DNA of 64,000 bases from Pedobacter psychrodurus (GCF_004331735.1 NZ_SJSO01000005.1:186001-250000); one strand, 5' to 3'; positions 35,400 through 45,753 are shown, numbered from the stretch's first letter. Notes: generated by a model not told the origin, from the letters alone. Made by a program: numbers and translations.

Positions 35400-38300
35400 A
35401 TGAAAAAAGTAAAAGCGAGTAAACCGAATATGTCTACCGATAGGTCAATCAGCCTGTCTGCAAGCTTAACCAAAGCCGAACCAAAAGCAGTGGGCGGTGG
35501 AGGAGGTGTTGCCGCTGGAAGTAACGCTCCTGCAGCAAAAAGTACGTTAAAGCTTGTAAAAGCCAAAAAGCCTGCAATGGCCAATACTGCTGTGCAGCAT
35601 GTAAGCAAACATTTTGACGTGGTACTGGCTATCGATTTTCACTGGACAACCATTCCCATTCCACCATCCTTCGGATTTATTCCTTTGCCCTTACCCCATC
35701 CGTTTATCGGAATGGTGTTCGATCCGATGGATTATCTGCATTTCAGCATACCTATTCCAAAATTTGCACAAGGTTTAATCGGTACCGCCAGTATTCCGAT
35801 GGGGGGGTCTATTTATGTGCATGGCAGGCATAAAGCCACTACCACCACTACGGTGATGGGTGTTTTACTTCCGTTTAGGCACATCAGCTCCCTACCCGTT
35901 TATTTTATTGTAAACATTCCTGGTTCACCGCACGAAGGTGAAGTATATTGGGGATCCACCACTGTAAAAGGGCAGGGATCAGAAATGAGTGGTTCTAACC
36001 CTGGGCAGGTACTCACCTGCTGGTGCCCGCCAATGGGTTTAAAACCCCTGCCAACTGTGCCAGGGAAATTAAAGAAAAATCCATTGGCGTATTTCGCTTT
36101 TTACAGCGATTTATTGAGCATGTATGTGCAGATTAATACCGGTAAACCTGTGTTGGTTGGTGGTACGTTTGCGCCGCACAATTATACCCTTAAAGAGTAT
36201 TTAATGCGTTTTGCAGCCATCGGTATCATGAGGGGACTCACAAAATTGGGCGGGGCCTTATCTAAGGCGGCATTAAATGGCGTAAAAAAAATGCTTGGCA
36301 AAATGTTTGCTGGCGGCAACCCGCTAAAAAAACTAAAATGCCACTTTGGTTTGGAGCCTGTCAATTTTGTTACAGGAGCCATGTTTTTCGAATGGACGGA
36401 TTTTGAGTTGCCGGGCGGTCAAACACTGGCTTGGAACAATGTGTGGCGCAGCGACAAACCATATGCGGGCATGTTGGGCAATCAGGTTTACAATAATTAT
36501 GATTTATATATTTATCCGGACTCAGAGGCTGCCATTGTAGGTTTTAGCCATCCAACCGAAAATATGGTGATGCCTTTGCCCTATATAGAGCCGTATTCAG
36601 GTAAACATTATGACCGTGCACAAAAAATCTGGATGGAAAGGCCTGATGAAAATACCTGGGTACTTACCATCGATCAGGATATTTATACTTATACCCTTTT
36701 TAGCGGGGGCGCGGATGGCGATATCTACCGTATAAACCGTATCGAATATACCAATGGCAGCCACCTTACATTTTATTATCAGAAACAACTTTTATCACGC
36801 ATCGTAGAAAATTCTGGTCGTGTGCTCGAAATGCAGCATAACGAAGTAGGTACGGCAATTAATGCAGTTTACTATCACTATAAAAATACCAGCGATCTGT
36901 TGGTGACTTACGATTACGATCAACGCGGCAACATGATCAAAGTATACGATCAGGCAGAAAAAGCCATCAGCTTTGAGTACGATGATCACGATCGTGTAGT
37001 GAAAAGAATCAACCGTAATGGGATGGCTTACTTCTGGCGTTATGATGAGGAGGGCCGCGTAATCCATACCGAAGGTAGAGATGGTTTTATGAGTGGATCG
37101 ATAAGCTATTTCCCAGAGGAAGGATATAATGAAGTATATTATCGCGATGGTAAAGTAGAACGTTATTATTATGATGAAAACGATCTGGTGTATAAAAAAG
37201 TAGATGCCATGGAGGGCGAAACCTGGTATGAACACGATCGTTATAATGAAGAGAAAATGATTTCCAGCCCTGAGGGTAGAGTAATCGGCTATGAATACGA
37301 CGACCGGGGTAATATCACCACTTACCATACCGCAGATGGCGAGCAATACCAGTATGAATATGATGACAATAATAACCTGATATTGCGCAGTGATCCAGCT
37401 GGATCAAACGAAACATGGCTATACAACGAGCAGAACCAATTGCTTAAACATGTTCAAAAAGACAATCGGGTAGTCGATTTCTATTATACAGCTGGACAGA
37501 AGTTACCTGTGTTTTGTCGCGATAATGATGGACATGAAATCCATTGGACTTATAACAGTTTAAACCAACTGATCGAATCAGTTTCTAGCGAGGGCAACAG
37601 CCGCCGTTGGATTTACGATGATTATGGGCGGTTGATCCGTTTTAGTCCCGATGGTGATCAAACTACGATCTGGGAGCGTGATGAAATGGGTCGCGTAACC
37701 CTGGTAAAAGACTTTGGAGAAGAGGCCTTACGCTTCGAATACGATGCCTACGATCTTCCGGTTTACGCTACCGATGGCCGTGAAGAATGGCATATGGCCT
37801 ATACCCCAATGGGTAGCCTAAAAACACAAAAAAGAAGTAGTCACTTATCCGATCAAAATATTCAGATCCTTCATTTTACCTATGATAAGTGGGAAAATTT
37901 AAAAGCTATTACCAACGAAAAAGGCGAAGAATATATCTTTTTAAGGGATGCCAACGATGATGTGGTGAAAGAAATTGGCTTTGATGGGCAAGAGCAACAA
38001 TATATCCGCAATCAGGATGGACAGATCATTAAAACCATACAGGCTGATGGTAAGGCTATTTATCACAATTACGATCTGAACGGCCGATTGGTATACAGTA
38101 GATATGAAGATGGTACTTACGAAGCCTTCCAATATAATAAACTCGGTTTGCTCATTACTGCAGAGAACGAACTTTCTTCGGTTAATTTTAACCGGAACCC
38201 ATTGGGTATGATCACCCAGGAAATACAGGATGGTTACCAGATCAATTATCAATACGATATTTTTGGCAATCTAATCAGTTTAAAAAGCTCATTAGGAGCT

Positions 38301-39989
38301 GATATTAAATACGATTATGATGAAATAGGTTATCTGAATGGCATCGCAGCTAAAAGTGGCGGATCAGCAGAATGGACAGCAACGATTGGCCGGAATAAAA
38401 ACGGACAGGAAACCAGCCGCAGTTTAAGCGGAGGGATTAAAGCTACATTCGATTATGATCATGAAGGCCACCCAATTAGTCAAAAGGTTGAAGCCAGCCG
38501 GTCCATTACTGCTTTTAAACAATATGCCTGGGGGCCAAACGATAAACTGAATAGTTGCTTAAATAGCATTACTGGCGGCAGCATCAATTACAGATACGAT
38601 ACTTTTGGCAGTCTGTCTTCGGCAAGTTATAGCGATGACGGCAAAGTGATCTATAAAAATCCTGATGAAACTGGGAACTTGTATAAAACAGCCGATCGGA
38701 GCGATAGGCGTTATGATAAAGGTGGTAAACTGCTTAAAGATGACCAATGGTATTACCGTTATGATGCCAAAGGCAACCTGGTACAGAAAAGCAAACGTAA
38801 CATTATCGGTCTGGCCAAAGAAGAAGTTGCCACATCAGAAGATAATGGTTTGTTTGGTAAAAAATTAAACTGGGGAATGGCCAACCCTGATATCCCCAAA
38901 GCTGAAACGCTTGATGTCTTAGCCGATGCCGAACCCGATTTGCCAGAGTGGAAAGATGGCGATTGGGCTTATGCTTGGGCCGCCAATGGCATGATGAAAG
39001 CGGTTAAAAATCCACATGGCGAGATCATCAGTTTCGAATACGATGCTTTAGGCAGAAGGAAAGCCAAAATTATTAAAAACACGGTGTATCGTTATGTGTG
39101 GGATGGCAATTTACTCCTTCATGAATGGAACTACCCCTTAAACGAACGACCAAATTTGGTGGTTAACGAAGACGGCCTCCTTAGCTACGATAAAATAGAA
39201 CCACTGGGCAACGATTTAATTACCTGGGTGTACGATCAGCATAAATTTACGCCAAGTGCCAAAATCGTTAATGGCCAATATTATTCTATTATCAGCGATT
39301 ATTTGGGAACACCTGTACAAGCTTATGATGATGCAGGTAAAAAAGTGTGGGATTGCGAACTTGATATTTATGGAAAAATCCGTAAACTTAGTGGTGATAG
39401 GGGATTTGTGCCATTCCGGTATCAAGGGCAGTATGAGGATGTAGAAACGGGGCTGTATTATAATAGGTTTAGGTATTATGATCCCGAAAGCGGAGTATAT
39501 TTGAGTCAGGATCCCATTGGATTAATGGGAGATAACCCCTCAACTTATGGATATGTTTATGACACGAATAGTGAAATAGATATGTTTGGCTTGGCAACCC
39601 AAATGGTAGGCGATTCGCGGATGGGTGATTGGGGTGAAAGGGTTGCGGCAAAATATCTTAAGGGCCAGGGACATAATATATTGGGCTCCGTTCAAAATGC
39701 TTCAGGTCATGGATTTGATTTAATTACAAAAACTGCGAATGGCGATATACATGTGATTGAGGTGAAAACAAGTCACAATATGCCTGCTGGAAAAAGTAAC
39801 ATGCCTCAATGGACCAGTAATAATATAACAAAGATTACAGGTAATACAAATGGAAGATGGGCCAATAAGCCACAGTATCAAGATGATTTGATGAGAACAA
39901 TTAGAAATGCAAAATCTCAAGGGAAATTGAAAAATAAGCTTGTTCAAATTAATGTTAATAAACGTTCAATAAAACTAACTTGTAAATAA
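35400..39989 (+). CDS. PAAR-like/Rhs effector with C-terminal YraN-like nuclease
   Basis: A 1529-aa modular protein. Residues 1-75 are a Ser/Ala/Gly/Lys-rich head; about 80-230 form a PAAR-like tip domain (GSIYVHGRHKATTTTTVMG, then PGQVLTCWCPP); about 315-360 hold the DUF6531-type entry (VNFVTGAMFFEWTDFELPG); roughly 360-1345 are YD/RHS repeats making a cocoon; the core end GLYYNRFRYYDPESGVYLSQ at about 1350 and DPIGL at about 1371 mark the autocleavage region. The last about 130 residues are a variable toxin: GERVAAKYLKGQGHNILG and, with Asp1440 and Glu1454-x-Lys1456, HVIEVKTS, a PD-(D/E)xK nuclease of YraN (UPF0102) type. It probably degrades DNA in target cells. Confidence 0.85.
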   Translation: MKKVKASKPNMSTDRSISLSASLTKAEPKAVGGGGGVAAGSNAPAAKSTLKLVKAKKPAMANTAVQHVSKHFDVVLAIDFHWTTIPIPPSFGFIPLPLPHPFIGMVFDPMDYLHFSIPIPKFAQGLIGTASIPMGGSIYVHGRHKATTTTTVMGVLLPFRHISSLPVYFIVNIPGSPHEGEVYWGSTTVKGQGSEMSGSNPGQVLTCWCPPMGLKPLPTVPGKLKKNPLAYFAFYSDLLSMYVQINTGKPVLVGGTFAPHNYTLKEYLMRFAAIGIMRGLTKLGGALSKAALNGVKKMLGKMFAGGNPLKKLKCHFGLEPVNFVTGAMFFEWTDFELPGGQTLAWNNVWRSDKPYAGMLGNQVYNNYDLYIYPDSEAAIVGFSHPTENMVMPLPYIEPYSGKHYDRAQKIWMERPDENTWVLTIDQDIYTYTLFSGGADGDIYRINRIEYTNGSHLTFYYQKQLLSRIVENSGRVLEMQHNEVGTAINAVYYHYKNTSDLLVTYDYDQRGNMIKVYDQAEKAISFEYDDHDRVVKRINRNGMAYFWRYDEEGRVIHTEGRDGFMSGSISYFPEEGYNEVYYRDGKVERYYYDENDLVYKKVDAMEGETWYEHDRYNEEKMISSPEGRVIGYEYDDRGNITTYHTADGEQYQYEYDDNNNLILRSDPAGSNETWLYNEQNQLLKHVQKDNRVVDFYYTAGQKLPVFCRDNDGHEIHWTYNSLNQLIESVSSEGNSRRWIYDDYGRLIRFSPDGDQTTIWERDEMGRVTLVKDFGEEALRFEYDAYDLPVYATDGREEWHMAYTPMGSLKTQKRSSHLSDQNIQILHFTYDKWENLKAITNEKGEEYIFLRDANDDVVKEIGFDGQEQQYIRNQDGQIIKTIQADGKAIYHNYDLNGRLVYSRYEDGTYEAFQYNKLGLLITAENELSSVNFNRNPLGMITQEIQDGYQINYQYDIFGNLISLKSSLGADIKYDYDEIGYLNGIAAKSGGSAEWTATIGRNKNGQETSRSLSGGIKATFDYDHEGHPISQKVEASRSITAFKQYAWGPNDKLNSCLNSITGGSINYRYDTFGSLSSASYSDDGKVIYKNPDETGNLYKTADRSDRRYDKGGKLLKDDQWYYRYDAKGNLVQKSKRNIIGLAKEEVATSEDNGLFGKKLNWGMANPDIPKAETLDVLADAEPDLPEWKDGDWAYAWAANGMMKAVKNPHGEIISFEYDALGRRKAKIIKNTVYRYVWDGNLLLHEWNYPLNERPNLVVNEDGLLSYDKIEPLGNDLITWVYDQHKFTPSAKIVNGQYYSIISDYLGTPVQAYDDAGKKVWDCELDIYGKIRKLSGDRGFVPFRYQGQYEDVETGLYYNRFRYYDPESGVYLSQDPIGLMGDNPSTYGYVYDTNSEIDMFGLATQMVGDSRMGDWGERVAAKYLKGQGHNILGSVQNASGHGFDLITKTANGDIHVIEVKTSHNMPAGKSNMPQWTSNNITKITGNTNGRWANKPQYQDDLMRTIRNAKSQGKLKNKLVQINVNKRSIKLTCK

Positions 39990-40909
39990 TGGTAAACTGG
40001 AATAGCGTTTTAATAAAAAAAGCAATAAAGCGGTATAAATATTTTGAAGAAGTAAAAGATTGTACAGATCCTTTTATAGGTGACTATAATTTTTTTGCAA
40101 GTAAAGAAAATTTAAAAAAATACATTTTCGCTGTATGGACAACTTTAGATGGGGTACCTAATTGTACCCATATAGCCGCGAAAAACATGCTTTTTCAGAA
40201 TAATCCTGATTGTTGGAAATACTTTGAAAGAACGGCTCTTTTCTGGACAATGTCGCATATTAACGATCCTTTTATCGATCATATTAAGGCGGCACTCGAA
40301 TATAGCTTATATGTGGAGCGTGACGATCTGATTGAAATTTTATTGAAAAAAGCGGAGGAATATTTAAACCGTGATGAATACAAAACCAACAAGGATTATA
40401 AAAACCAAAAAGTATATCCAAGTACCCAGCTAATCCATTTCTTAATCGAAAAATGGTTGGGAAAAAATCCTATAAAGGATCGGGTTTTACAATATGGTTC
40501 AGGTTATGGGATATATCAACAGTTGATTGACAACTGGGATGATTTATCGAAAATCGAATCCACTTATTGGGATGAACTATGCGAATACCATTTAAAAGGC
40601 CTGAGTTTAGAAAAAGAAGATGACTATAAAACTGAAGAGTTTTTAGCCAGTGGACTGGTTCCGATGGAATTGATAAACATTATAAAAGTGAGAAAAAAGT
40701 TAGGTCTTGATTTTCCTGTTATTACGCATGAATTATTTCAAACCCCAATGGCAAAGGAACCTCAAATTCCAACGGGCTATAAAGACGACTTAGACGTCAA
40801 GTACCAATTGGTTAAAAGGACGGTAGATACTAAAAAGAAATGGACTACCGAAGAAATCGTTTCTGAACTTAAAACCCAATTTGGAGAGGATGTTGATTTG
40901 TTTATATAG
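39989..40909 (+). CDS. Probable immunity protein to the Rhs nuclease
   Basis: A 306-aa soluble helical protein whose ATG overlaps the Rhs stop by one base (TAATG), the tight coupling seen for toxin-immunity pairs. No domain is recognised; helical, charged repeats (HIKAALEYSLYVERDDLIEI) dominate. By eye it is more AT-rich than the Rhs core, as is the toxin tip, which fits acquisition of toxin and antidote as one exchangeable unit. It is the last gene of the T6SS effector region; the next gene is on the other strand. Confidence 0.7.
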   Translation: MVNWNSVLIKKAIKRYKYFEEVKDCTDPFIGDYNFFASKENLKKYIFAVWTTLDGVPNCTHIAAKNMLFQNNPDCWKYFERTALFWTMSHINDPFIDHIKAALEYSLYVERDDLIEILLKKAEEYLNRDEYKTNKDYKNQKVYPSTQLIHFLIEKWLGKNPIKDRVLQYGSGYGIYQQLIDNWDDLSKIESTYWDELCEYHLKGLSLEKEDDYKTEEFLASGLVPMELINIIKVRKKLGLDFPVITHELFQTPMAKEPQIPTGYKDDLDVKYQLVKRTVDTKKKWTTEEIVSELKTQFGEDVDLFI

Positions 40910-40928
40910 GATCAATAAGTAATGCAAC

Positions 40929-41822
40929 CTAAACCTTATCCTGCAACAACAGCTTAATCACATTTTTTAAAGCCGGGTTTCGGTTAGATTCTTTCCAGAT
41001 CATGTAGAGCTCTGTTCTTTGCGGAATATGGGTAAGCGCTACAAATTTTACGTTTTCCTGATAGCCATATTGCAGGCCGGTTGGTACAATGGCAATACCT
41101 AACCCTTCTTCTACCAGTTTGTAAATGGTGAGCGCATTGACTGATTTGTGGTAGGTTTTGGGTTTAAAGCCATGATCCTCGCAAATGCTCATCATCAGGT
41201 CGTAATAGAAGGGGCTGTCATCACTCGAGAAAAAGATAAAAGGTTCGTTACCCAATTTTTTTACCGCTTCAAATGATGCCTTTTTCATGGGATGGCTTTT
41301 AGGCAATACCAGCGAAAAAGTGTCCTGGTGGATCATGTATTTAGAAATGCCGGGTTTAAACTGCTGCATCCTCACAAAACCCATATCGAGCATATCTTTT
41401 TCCAATAACTCGATCTGTAGTTTATTGGGCATTTCATCCAGATTGGTTCTGATCTCGGGGAAATCTTTATTCAGTTTAAAAATAACCTCGGGTACAATTT
41501 TTTGCGCTGCCGAACCTAAAAACCCAATCCGGAGTTCGCCTTGTTTACCTTCCGTGATATTCGTTAACTGTTTTTTGATGTTCTCAATATGGCTAAACAA
41601 AAAATCTACTTCGTCTTTAAGGTACAGGCCTGCTTCGGTAAGCGTCACCTTTTTCTTGGTACGATCGAACAGTGGCGCATTAAAAATTTCCTCCATCTGT
41701 TTAATCTGCCGGCTCAGCCCTGGTTGAGAAATAAAGAGACGGTCTGCCGCCTTTCTAAACTTCAGTTCCTCAGCCAAAACCTGGAAGTACTTTAAGTGCC
41801 TAAGTTCTATCTGATAACCCAT
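40929..41822 (-). CDS. LysR-type transcriptional regulator (divergent from hutHU)
   Basis: A 297-aa LysR regulator. The N-terminal winged helix has ELRHLKYFQVLAEELKFRKAA and the LFISQPGLSRQIKQMEEIF recognition-helix pattern; the effector-binding domain starts around residue 90 (GELRIGFLGS). It faces hutH across a 76-bp gap that contains a perfect palindrome, so it probably controls hutHU and itself. The inducer is unknown; a histidine-pathway metabolite would be logical. Confidence 0.85.
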   Translation of the reverse strand: MGYQIELRHLKYFQVLAEELKFRKAADRLFISQPGLSRQIKQMEEIFNAPLFDRTKKKVTLTEAGLYLKDEVDFLFSHIENIKKQLTNITEGKQGELRIGFLGSAAQKIVPEVIFKLNKDFPEIRTNLDEMPNKLQIELLEKDMLDMGFVRMQQFKPGISKYMIHQDTFSLVLPKSHPMKKASFEAVKKLGNEPFIFFSSDDSPFYYDLMMSICEDHGFKPKTYHKSVNALTIYKLVEEGLGIAIVPTGLQYGYQENVKFVALTHIPQRTELYMIWKESNRNPALKNVIKLLLQDKV

Positions 41823-41826
41823 GGTT

Positions 41827-41844
41827 ATTACATGATGATGTAAT
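41827..41844. promoter_or_regulatory. Palindromic operator candidate of the LysR-hutH gap
   Basis: ATTACAT (41827-41833) and ATGTAAT (41838-41844) form a perfect 7-bp inverted repeat around GATG. It lies 5 bp from the regulator start codon and contains a T-N11-A arrangement of the kind LysR proteins bind. Confidence 0.6.
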
Positions 41845-41873
41845 TGGTATTTATAGGTATCAAATATAGGGCT

Positions 41874-41881
41874 TATTTTTG
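41874..41881 (+). promoter_or_regulatory. -7 promoter box of hutH
   Basis: TATTTTTG matches TAnnTTTG, 17 bp upstream of the hutH ATG. A clear -33 element is not visible, in keeping with an activator-dependent promoter. Confidence 0.5.
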
Positions 41882-41898
41882 TTTAAAACCTTTTTAAC

Positions 41899-43434
41899 AT
41901 GAGCGAGCAACAGATTTTTAATTACGGGACAGATCATTTAACCGCTAAATTGGCTTTGGCCATCAGCAATGGCGAGATAAAAGGAGTATTGAGTGAGGAT
42001 ACCCGCGATAAGGTGCTCGAAAGTAGTAAAGTTGTCGAACGGATTGCAATTTCTGGCAAAGCTGTTTACGGCATCAATACCGGTTTCGGACCATTGTGTA
42101 CGTCGATGATTTCGGCAGTTGATACCCGTAAATTGCAAGAGAATATTCTGAAAAGCCACGCCGTTGGTGTAGGCGAACCGATAGATAGTGAAATATCAAA
42201 ACTGATGTTGGTTTTAAAACTGCAGGCTTTAGCTCAAGGATATTCAGGTATTAAAATCGAAACACTCGATCGAATGATCTGGTTTTTAGAAACCGGTGCA
42301 ACTCCTGTGGTGCCCAAACAAGGTTCTGTTGGTGCATCTGGCGATCTTGCCCCACTTTCTCATCTTTTTTTACCTTTAATTGGTTTAGGTAAGGTGCATT
42401 ATAAAGGTGAAATTATTGCGACAGCCCAACTTTTAAAAGAACATGAAATACAGCCTTTACAATTAGGCCCCAAAGAAGGTCTGGCTTTAATTAACGGCAC
42501 CCAGTTCATCGCCGCACATGCCGTTAAAGTAGTACAACGTTTAGAAAATGTGCTGAATTCAGCCGATATTATTGCGGCATTGATGATTGAAGGTTTGCAG
42601 GGATCGGAAAAACCTTTTCATGTACAACTTCATCAGTTGAGGCCATATCCTGCAAATATTGCAGTAGCAGAAAAGGTAAGGAAACTGTTGCAAGGTTCTG
42701 AAATTATGAAATCGCATGCCGATTGTGCCAAAGTACAGGATCCATATTCGTTAAGGTGTATCCCTCAGGTACATGGTGCTTCCAGAACAGCATGGTTACA
42801 CTTAAAAGAAGCTTTAGAAATCGAACTAAATTCAGTAACCGATAATCCTGTAATATTTAATGACGATTTAACCATTAGCGGAGGTAATTTTCATGGTCAG
42901 CCGTTGGCCTTGCCGCTTGATTACGCTTGTTTGGCGGCATCTGAGATCGGGAACATCAGCGATCGAAGAATTTACCTGTCCTTAGAGGGAAATACGCCTG
43001 GTGTACCTAAACTCCTGATGAAAGAAACTGGATTAAATTCTGGTTTTATGATTGTTCAATATACCTCGGCGGCTTTAGCTAGCGAAAATAAGGGGCTTTG
43101 TTTCCCTGCCAGTGCCGATAGTATCCCAACTTCACTCGGACAGGAAGATCATGTAAGCATGGGTTCGATCAGCGGCCGTAAAGCCCTGCAGGTGATCGAA
43201 AACGTAGAAAAAATTCTAGGTATTGAACTGTTTTGCGCCGCACAGGCCGTTGATTACCATTATCCATTAAAACCAGGGAAAATACTGGCTATGGTACACG
43301 ATTTTGTGCGTACCGAAATTGATCATTTTGAAGAAGATCAGATTATGTACGATAGAATGGAAAATGCGATTCAGATGGTACAGCAAGGTAAAATTGTGTC
43401 TGTTGCGCTTCAGGCAGAATCAGTATTAAATTAA
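41899..43434 (+). CDS. hutH: Histidine ammonia-lyase
   Basis: A 511-aa aromatic amino acid lyase, the usual length. Ala146-Ser147-Gly148 in GSVGASGDLAPLSHL form the MIO cofactor by self-cyclisation; NTGFGPL near residue 63 and the later GGNFHGQPLAL are active-site segments. It converts histidine to urocanate and ammonia, the first step of histidine degradation. hutU follows after 12 bp in one operon. The rest of the pathway (imidazolonepropionase and the last steps) is not in this window. Confidence 0.95.
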   Translation: MSEQQIFNYGTDHLTAKLALAISNGEIKGVLSEDTRDKVLESSKVVERIAISGKAVYGINTGFGPLCTSMISAVDTRKLQENILKSHAVGVGEPIDSEISKLMLVLKLQALAQGYSGIKIETLDRMIWFLETGATPVVPKQGSVGASGDLAPLSHLFLPLIGLGKVHYKGEIIATAQLLKEHEIQPLQLGPKEGLALINGTQFIAAHAVKVVQRLENVLNSADIIAALMIEGLQGSEKPFHVQLHQLRPYPANIAVAEKVRKLLQGSEIMKSHADCAKVQDPYSLRCIPQVHGASRTAWLHLKEALEIELNSVTDNPVIFNDDLTISGGNFHGQPLALPLDYACLAASEIGNISDRRIYLSLEGNTPGVPKLLMKETGLNSGFMIVQYTSAALASENKGLCFPASADSIPTSLGQEDHVSMGSISGRKALQVIENVEKILGIELFCAAQAVDYHYPLKPGKILAMVHDFVRTEIDHFEEDQIMYDRMENAIQMVQQGKIVSVALQAESVLN

Positions 43435-43446
43435 AGAATTTAAAAC

Positions 43447-45453
43447 ATGGATTTTAAAGCACAGATATTAGCAGGTATTCCTTCGGTATTACCTGCAAAA
43501 AAAACTAGAAATACAGCATTAAGCCATGCCCCCGTAAGGAGAGCCGTTTTAAGTGCAGATGAAAAAAAACTGAGTATTAAAAATGCTTTGCGTTATTTTC
43601 CGAAAGCATGGCACCAAGAACTCGCACAAGAATTTTTAACTGAATTGGAAAGCTTCGGACATATTTATATGTACCGCTTTATGCCCGATTATGCCATTTA
43701 TGCAAGAGACATAACGGCATATCCCTGTCGTACTGTTCATGCTGCAGCGATTATGCTCATGATCCAGAATAATTTAGATCCGGCAATAGCACAGCATCCC
43801 GAAGAGCTGATTACTTATGGTGGAAACGGGAGTGTATTCCAAAATTGGGTACAGTATCTTCTAACGATGCAATACCTTGCCATGATGACCGATCAGCAAA
43901 CACTGAATATTTACAGCGGGCATCCGCAGGGATTATTTCCATCTAGTGCTGCAGCACCTCGGGTAGTGGTAACCAATGGCATGATGGTACCCAATTATTC
44001 TTCACCAGATGATCTTGAAAAATTCAGTGCTTTAGGTGTAACCCAATACGGCCAGATGACGGCAGGTTCTTACATGTACATCGGGCCGCAGGGCATTGTT
44101 CATGGAACCGCAATTACCTTAATGAATGCCTTCCGCAAAAAGGGTTTTTATGGAAAGGATACTGCGGGTAAAATTTTCCTTACGGCCGGATTAGGTGGAA
44201 TGAGCGGTGCGCAAACTAAAGCAGGTAACATTGTGGGCTGTATCACGGTTTGTGCTGAGGTAAACCCAAAGGCTGCGACCAAAAGGCATCAACAAGCTTG
44301 GGTAGATGAGCTGATCGATAGTTTAGATGAACTGCTTAACCGTGTGATACTTGCCCAAAAAGAAAAAGAAACGGTATCTCTGGCGTACATTGGCAATATC
44401 GTTGACGTTTGGGAGCGATTTGACCAAGAAAATATTGAAGTTGCCATTGGTTCTGATCAAACTTCACTGCATAATCCATATTCAGGTGGTTATTATCCGG
44501 TTGATTTAGGTTTTGTTGAAGCAAATGAAATGATGGCCGGTGCGCCTGACCAGTTCAAAGGTTATGTTCAGGATTCATTAAAAAGGCAAGCTACAAGCAT
44601 TAACAAACATACTACTAAGGGAACTTATTTTTTCGATTACGGAAATGCTTTTTTGCTGGAGTGCAGTAGGGCAGGTGCCGATGTAATGTCGTCAAATGGA
44701 ATAGATTTTAAATACCCATCCTATGTAGAGGATATTTTAGGTCCATTATGTTTCGATTATGGTTTTGGCCCATTTAGATGGGTTTGTGCTTCAGGCAACG
44801 AAAATGATCTCGATTTAACCGATAGTATTGCTAAAGAAGTGATGGAAGAAATTAAACTTAGTGCACCAGCAGAAATACAGCAACAAGTACAGGATAATAT
44901 CAACTGGATTAGCGCGGCAAAAGAGAATAACCTGGTGGTAGGCTCAAAAGCACGGATTTTATATGCTGATGCCGAAGGAAGGGCGAAGATTGCCTTACGT
45001 TTCAATCAAGCCATCAAAACAGGCGAATTATCGGCTCCAGTTATTCTGGGCAGAGATCATCATGATGTAAGTGGAACGGATTCTCCTTTTAGAGAAACCA
45101 GCAATATTTATGATGGAAGCAGATTTACTGCCGATATGGCCATTCATAATGTCATAGGCGATAGTTTTAGGGGTGCAACCTGGGTTTCTATCCATAATGG
45201 AGGTGGGGTAGGTTGGGGCGAAGTAATAAATGGTGGTTTCGGAATGGTACTGGATGGAACTGATCAAGCCGCAGAAAAACTACAGAACATGCTTTTTTAC
45301 GATGTAAACAATGGAATTGCCAGAAGAAGCTGGGCCCGCAATAAGGAAGCGCGTTTTGCCATCGAACGAGAAATGGAACGGACAGGTACTTTAAAAATTA
45401 CGTTGCCAAATTTGGTTGATGATGGGGTGTTGGATGGATTGGAGATAGATTAA
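43447..45453 (+). CDS. hutU: Urocanate hydratase
   Basis: A 668-aa urocanase, longer than the about 550-aa enzyme of many bacteria, as in other Bacteroidota. It has the NAD-binding FLTAGLGGMSGAQTKAGNI segment, the Cys-bearing GPLCFDYGFGPFRWVCASG and the C-terminal HNGGGVGWGEVINGGFGMVLDG. It hydrates urocanate to imidazolone propionate using tightly bound NAD+. Second gene of the hutHU operon. Confidence 0.93.
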   Translation: MDFKAQILAGIPSVLPAKKTRNTALSHAPVRRAVLSADEKKLSIKNALRYFPKAWHQELAQEFLTELESFGHIYMYRFMPDYAIYARDITAYPCRTVHAAAIMLMIQNNLDPAIAQHPEELITYGGNGSVFQNWVQYLLTMQYLAMMTDQQTLNIYSGHPQGLFPSSAAAPRVVVTNGMMVPNYSSPDDLEKFSALGVTQYGQMTAGSYMYIGPQGIVHGTAITLMNAFRKKGFYGKDTAGKIFLTAGLGGMSGAQTKAGNIVGCITVCAEVNPKAATKRHQQAWVDELIDSLDELLNRVILAQKEKETVSLAYIGNIVDVWERFDQENIEVAIGSDQTSLHNPYSGGYYPVDLGFVEANEMMAGAPDQFKGYVQDSLKRQATSINKHTTKGTYFFDYGNAFLLECSRAGADVMSSNGIDFKYPSYVEDILGPLCFDYGFGPFRWVCASGNENDLDLTDSIAKEVMEEIKLSAPAEIQQQVQDNINWISAAKENNLVVGSKARILYADAEGRAKIALRFNQAIKTGELSAPVILGRDHHDVSGTDSPFRETSNIYDGSRFTADMAIHNVIGDSFRGATWVSIHNGGGVGWGEVINGGFGMVLDGTDQAAEKLQNMLFYDVNNGIARRSWARNKEARFAIEREMERTGTLKITLPNLVDDGVLDGLEID

Positions 45454-45572
45454 GGTTTAAGATTTAGCCACGGAAGCACAGAAATCACGGAATACTGTGC
45501 GTATTGTCATCCGGAGTGGAGTTGAAGCGTTTTATAAAAATATTGGAGTGATGATGACAGGCTGCGAAGTAT
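45454..45572. other. Intergenic segment after hutU
   Basis: Contains a short ACGGAAGCACAGAAATCACG stretch reminiscent of the CACAGAG-type repeat seen whole after hisS, then leads into the inverted repeat. No gene is seen. Confidence 0.4.
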
Positions 45573-45659
45573 CGTCATTCCCAGCTTGATTGGGAATCGT
45601 AATGCCTTGGTAGGGATTTTAGGTTTCTTTAAGATTCCCGCCTGCGCGGGAATGACGAC
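45573..45659. repeat. REP-like inverted repeat, class CGTCATTCCC
   Basis: Outer arms CGTCATTCCC and GGGAATGACG, with inner hairpins CCCAGCTTGATTGGG and CCCGCCTGCGCGGG. A closely related copy is at 60641-60707 (shared AAGATTCCCGCCTGCGCGGG). It is an intergenic dispersed element. Confidence 0.8.
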
Positions 45660-45753
45660 ACACTACAATAAATCCCCTGCCTCGAAATAACGAATTTCTT
45701 GAAAAAACTTAGTGCACTTTGCGAAAACCTTTGTGATAAAAAGCTGTGATAAA

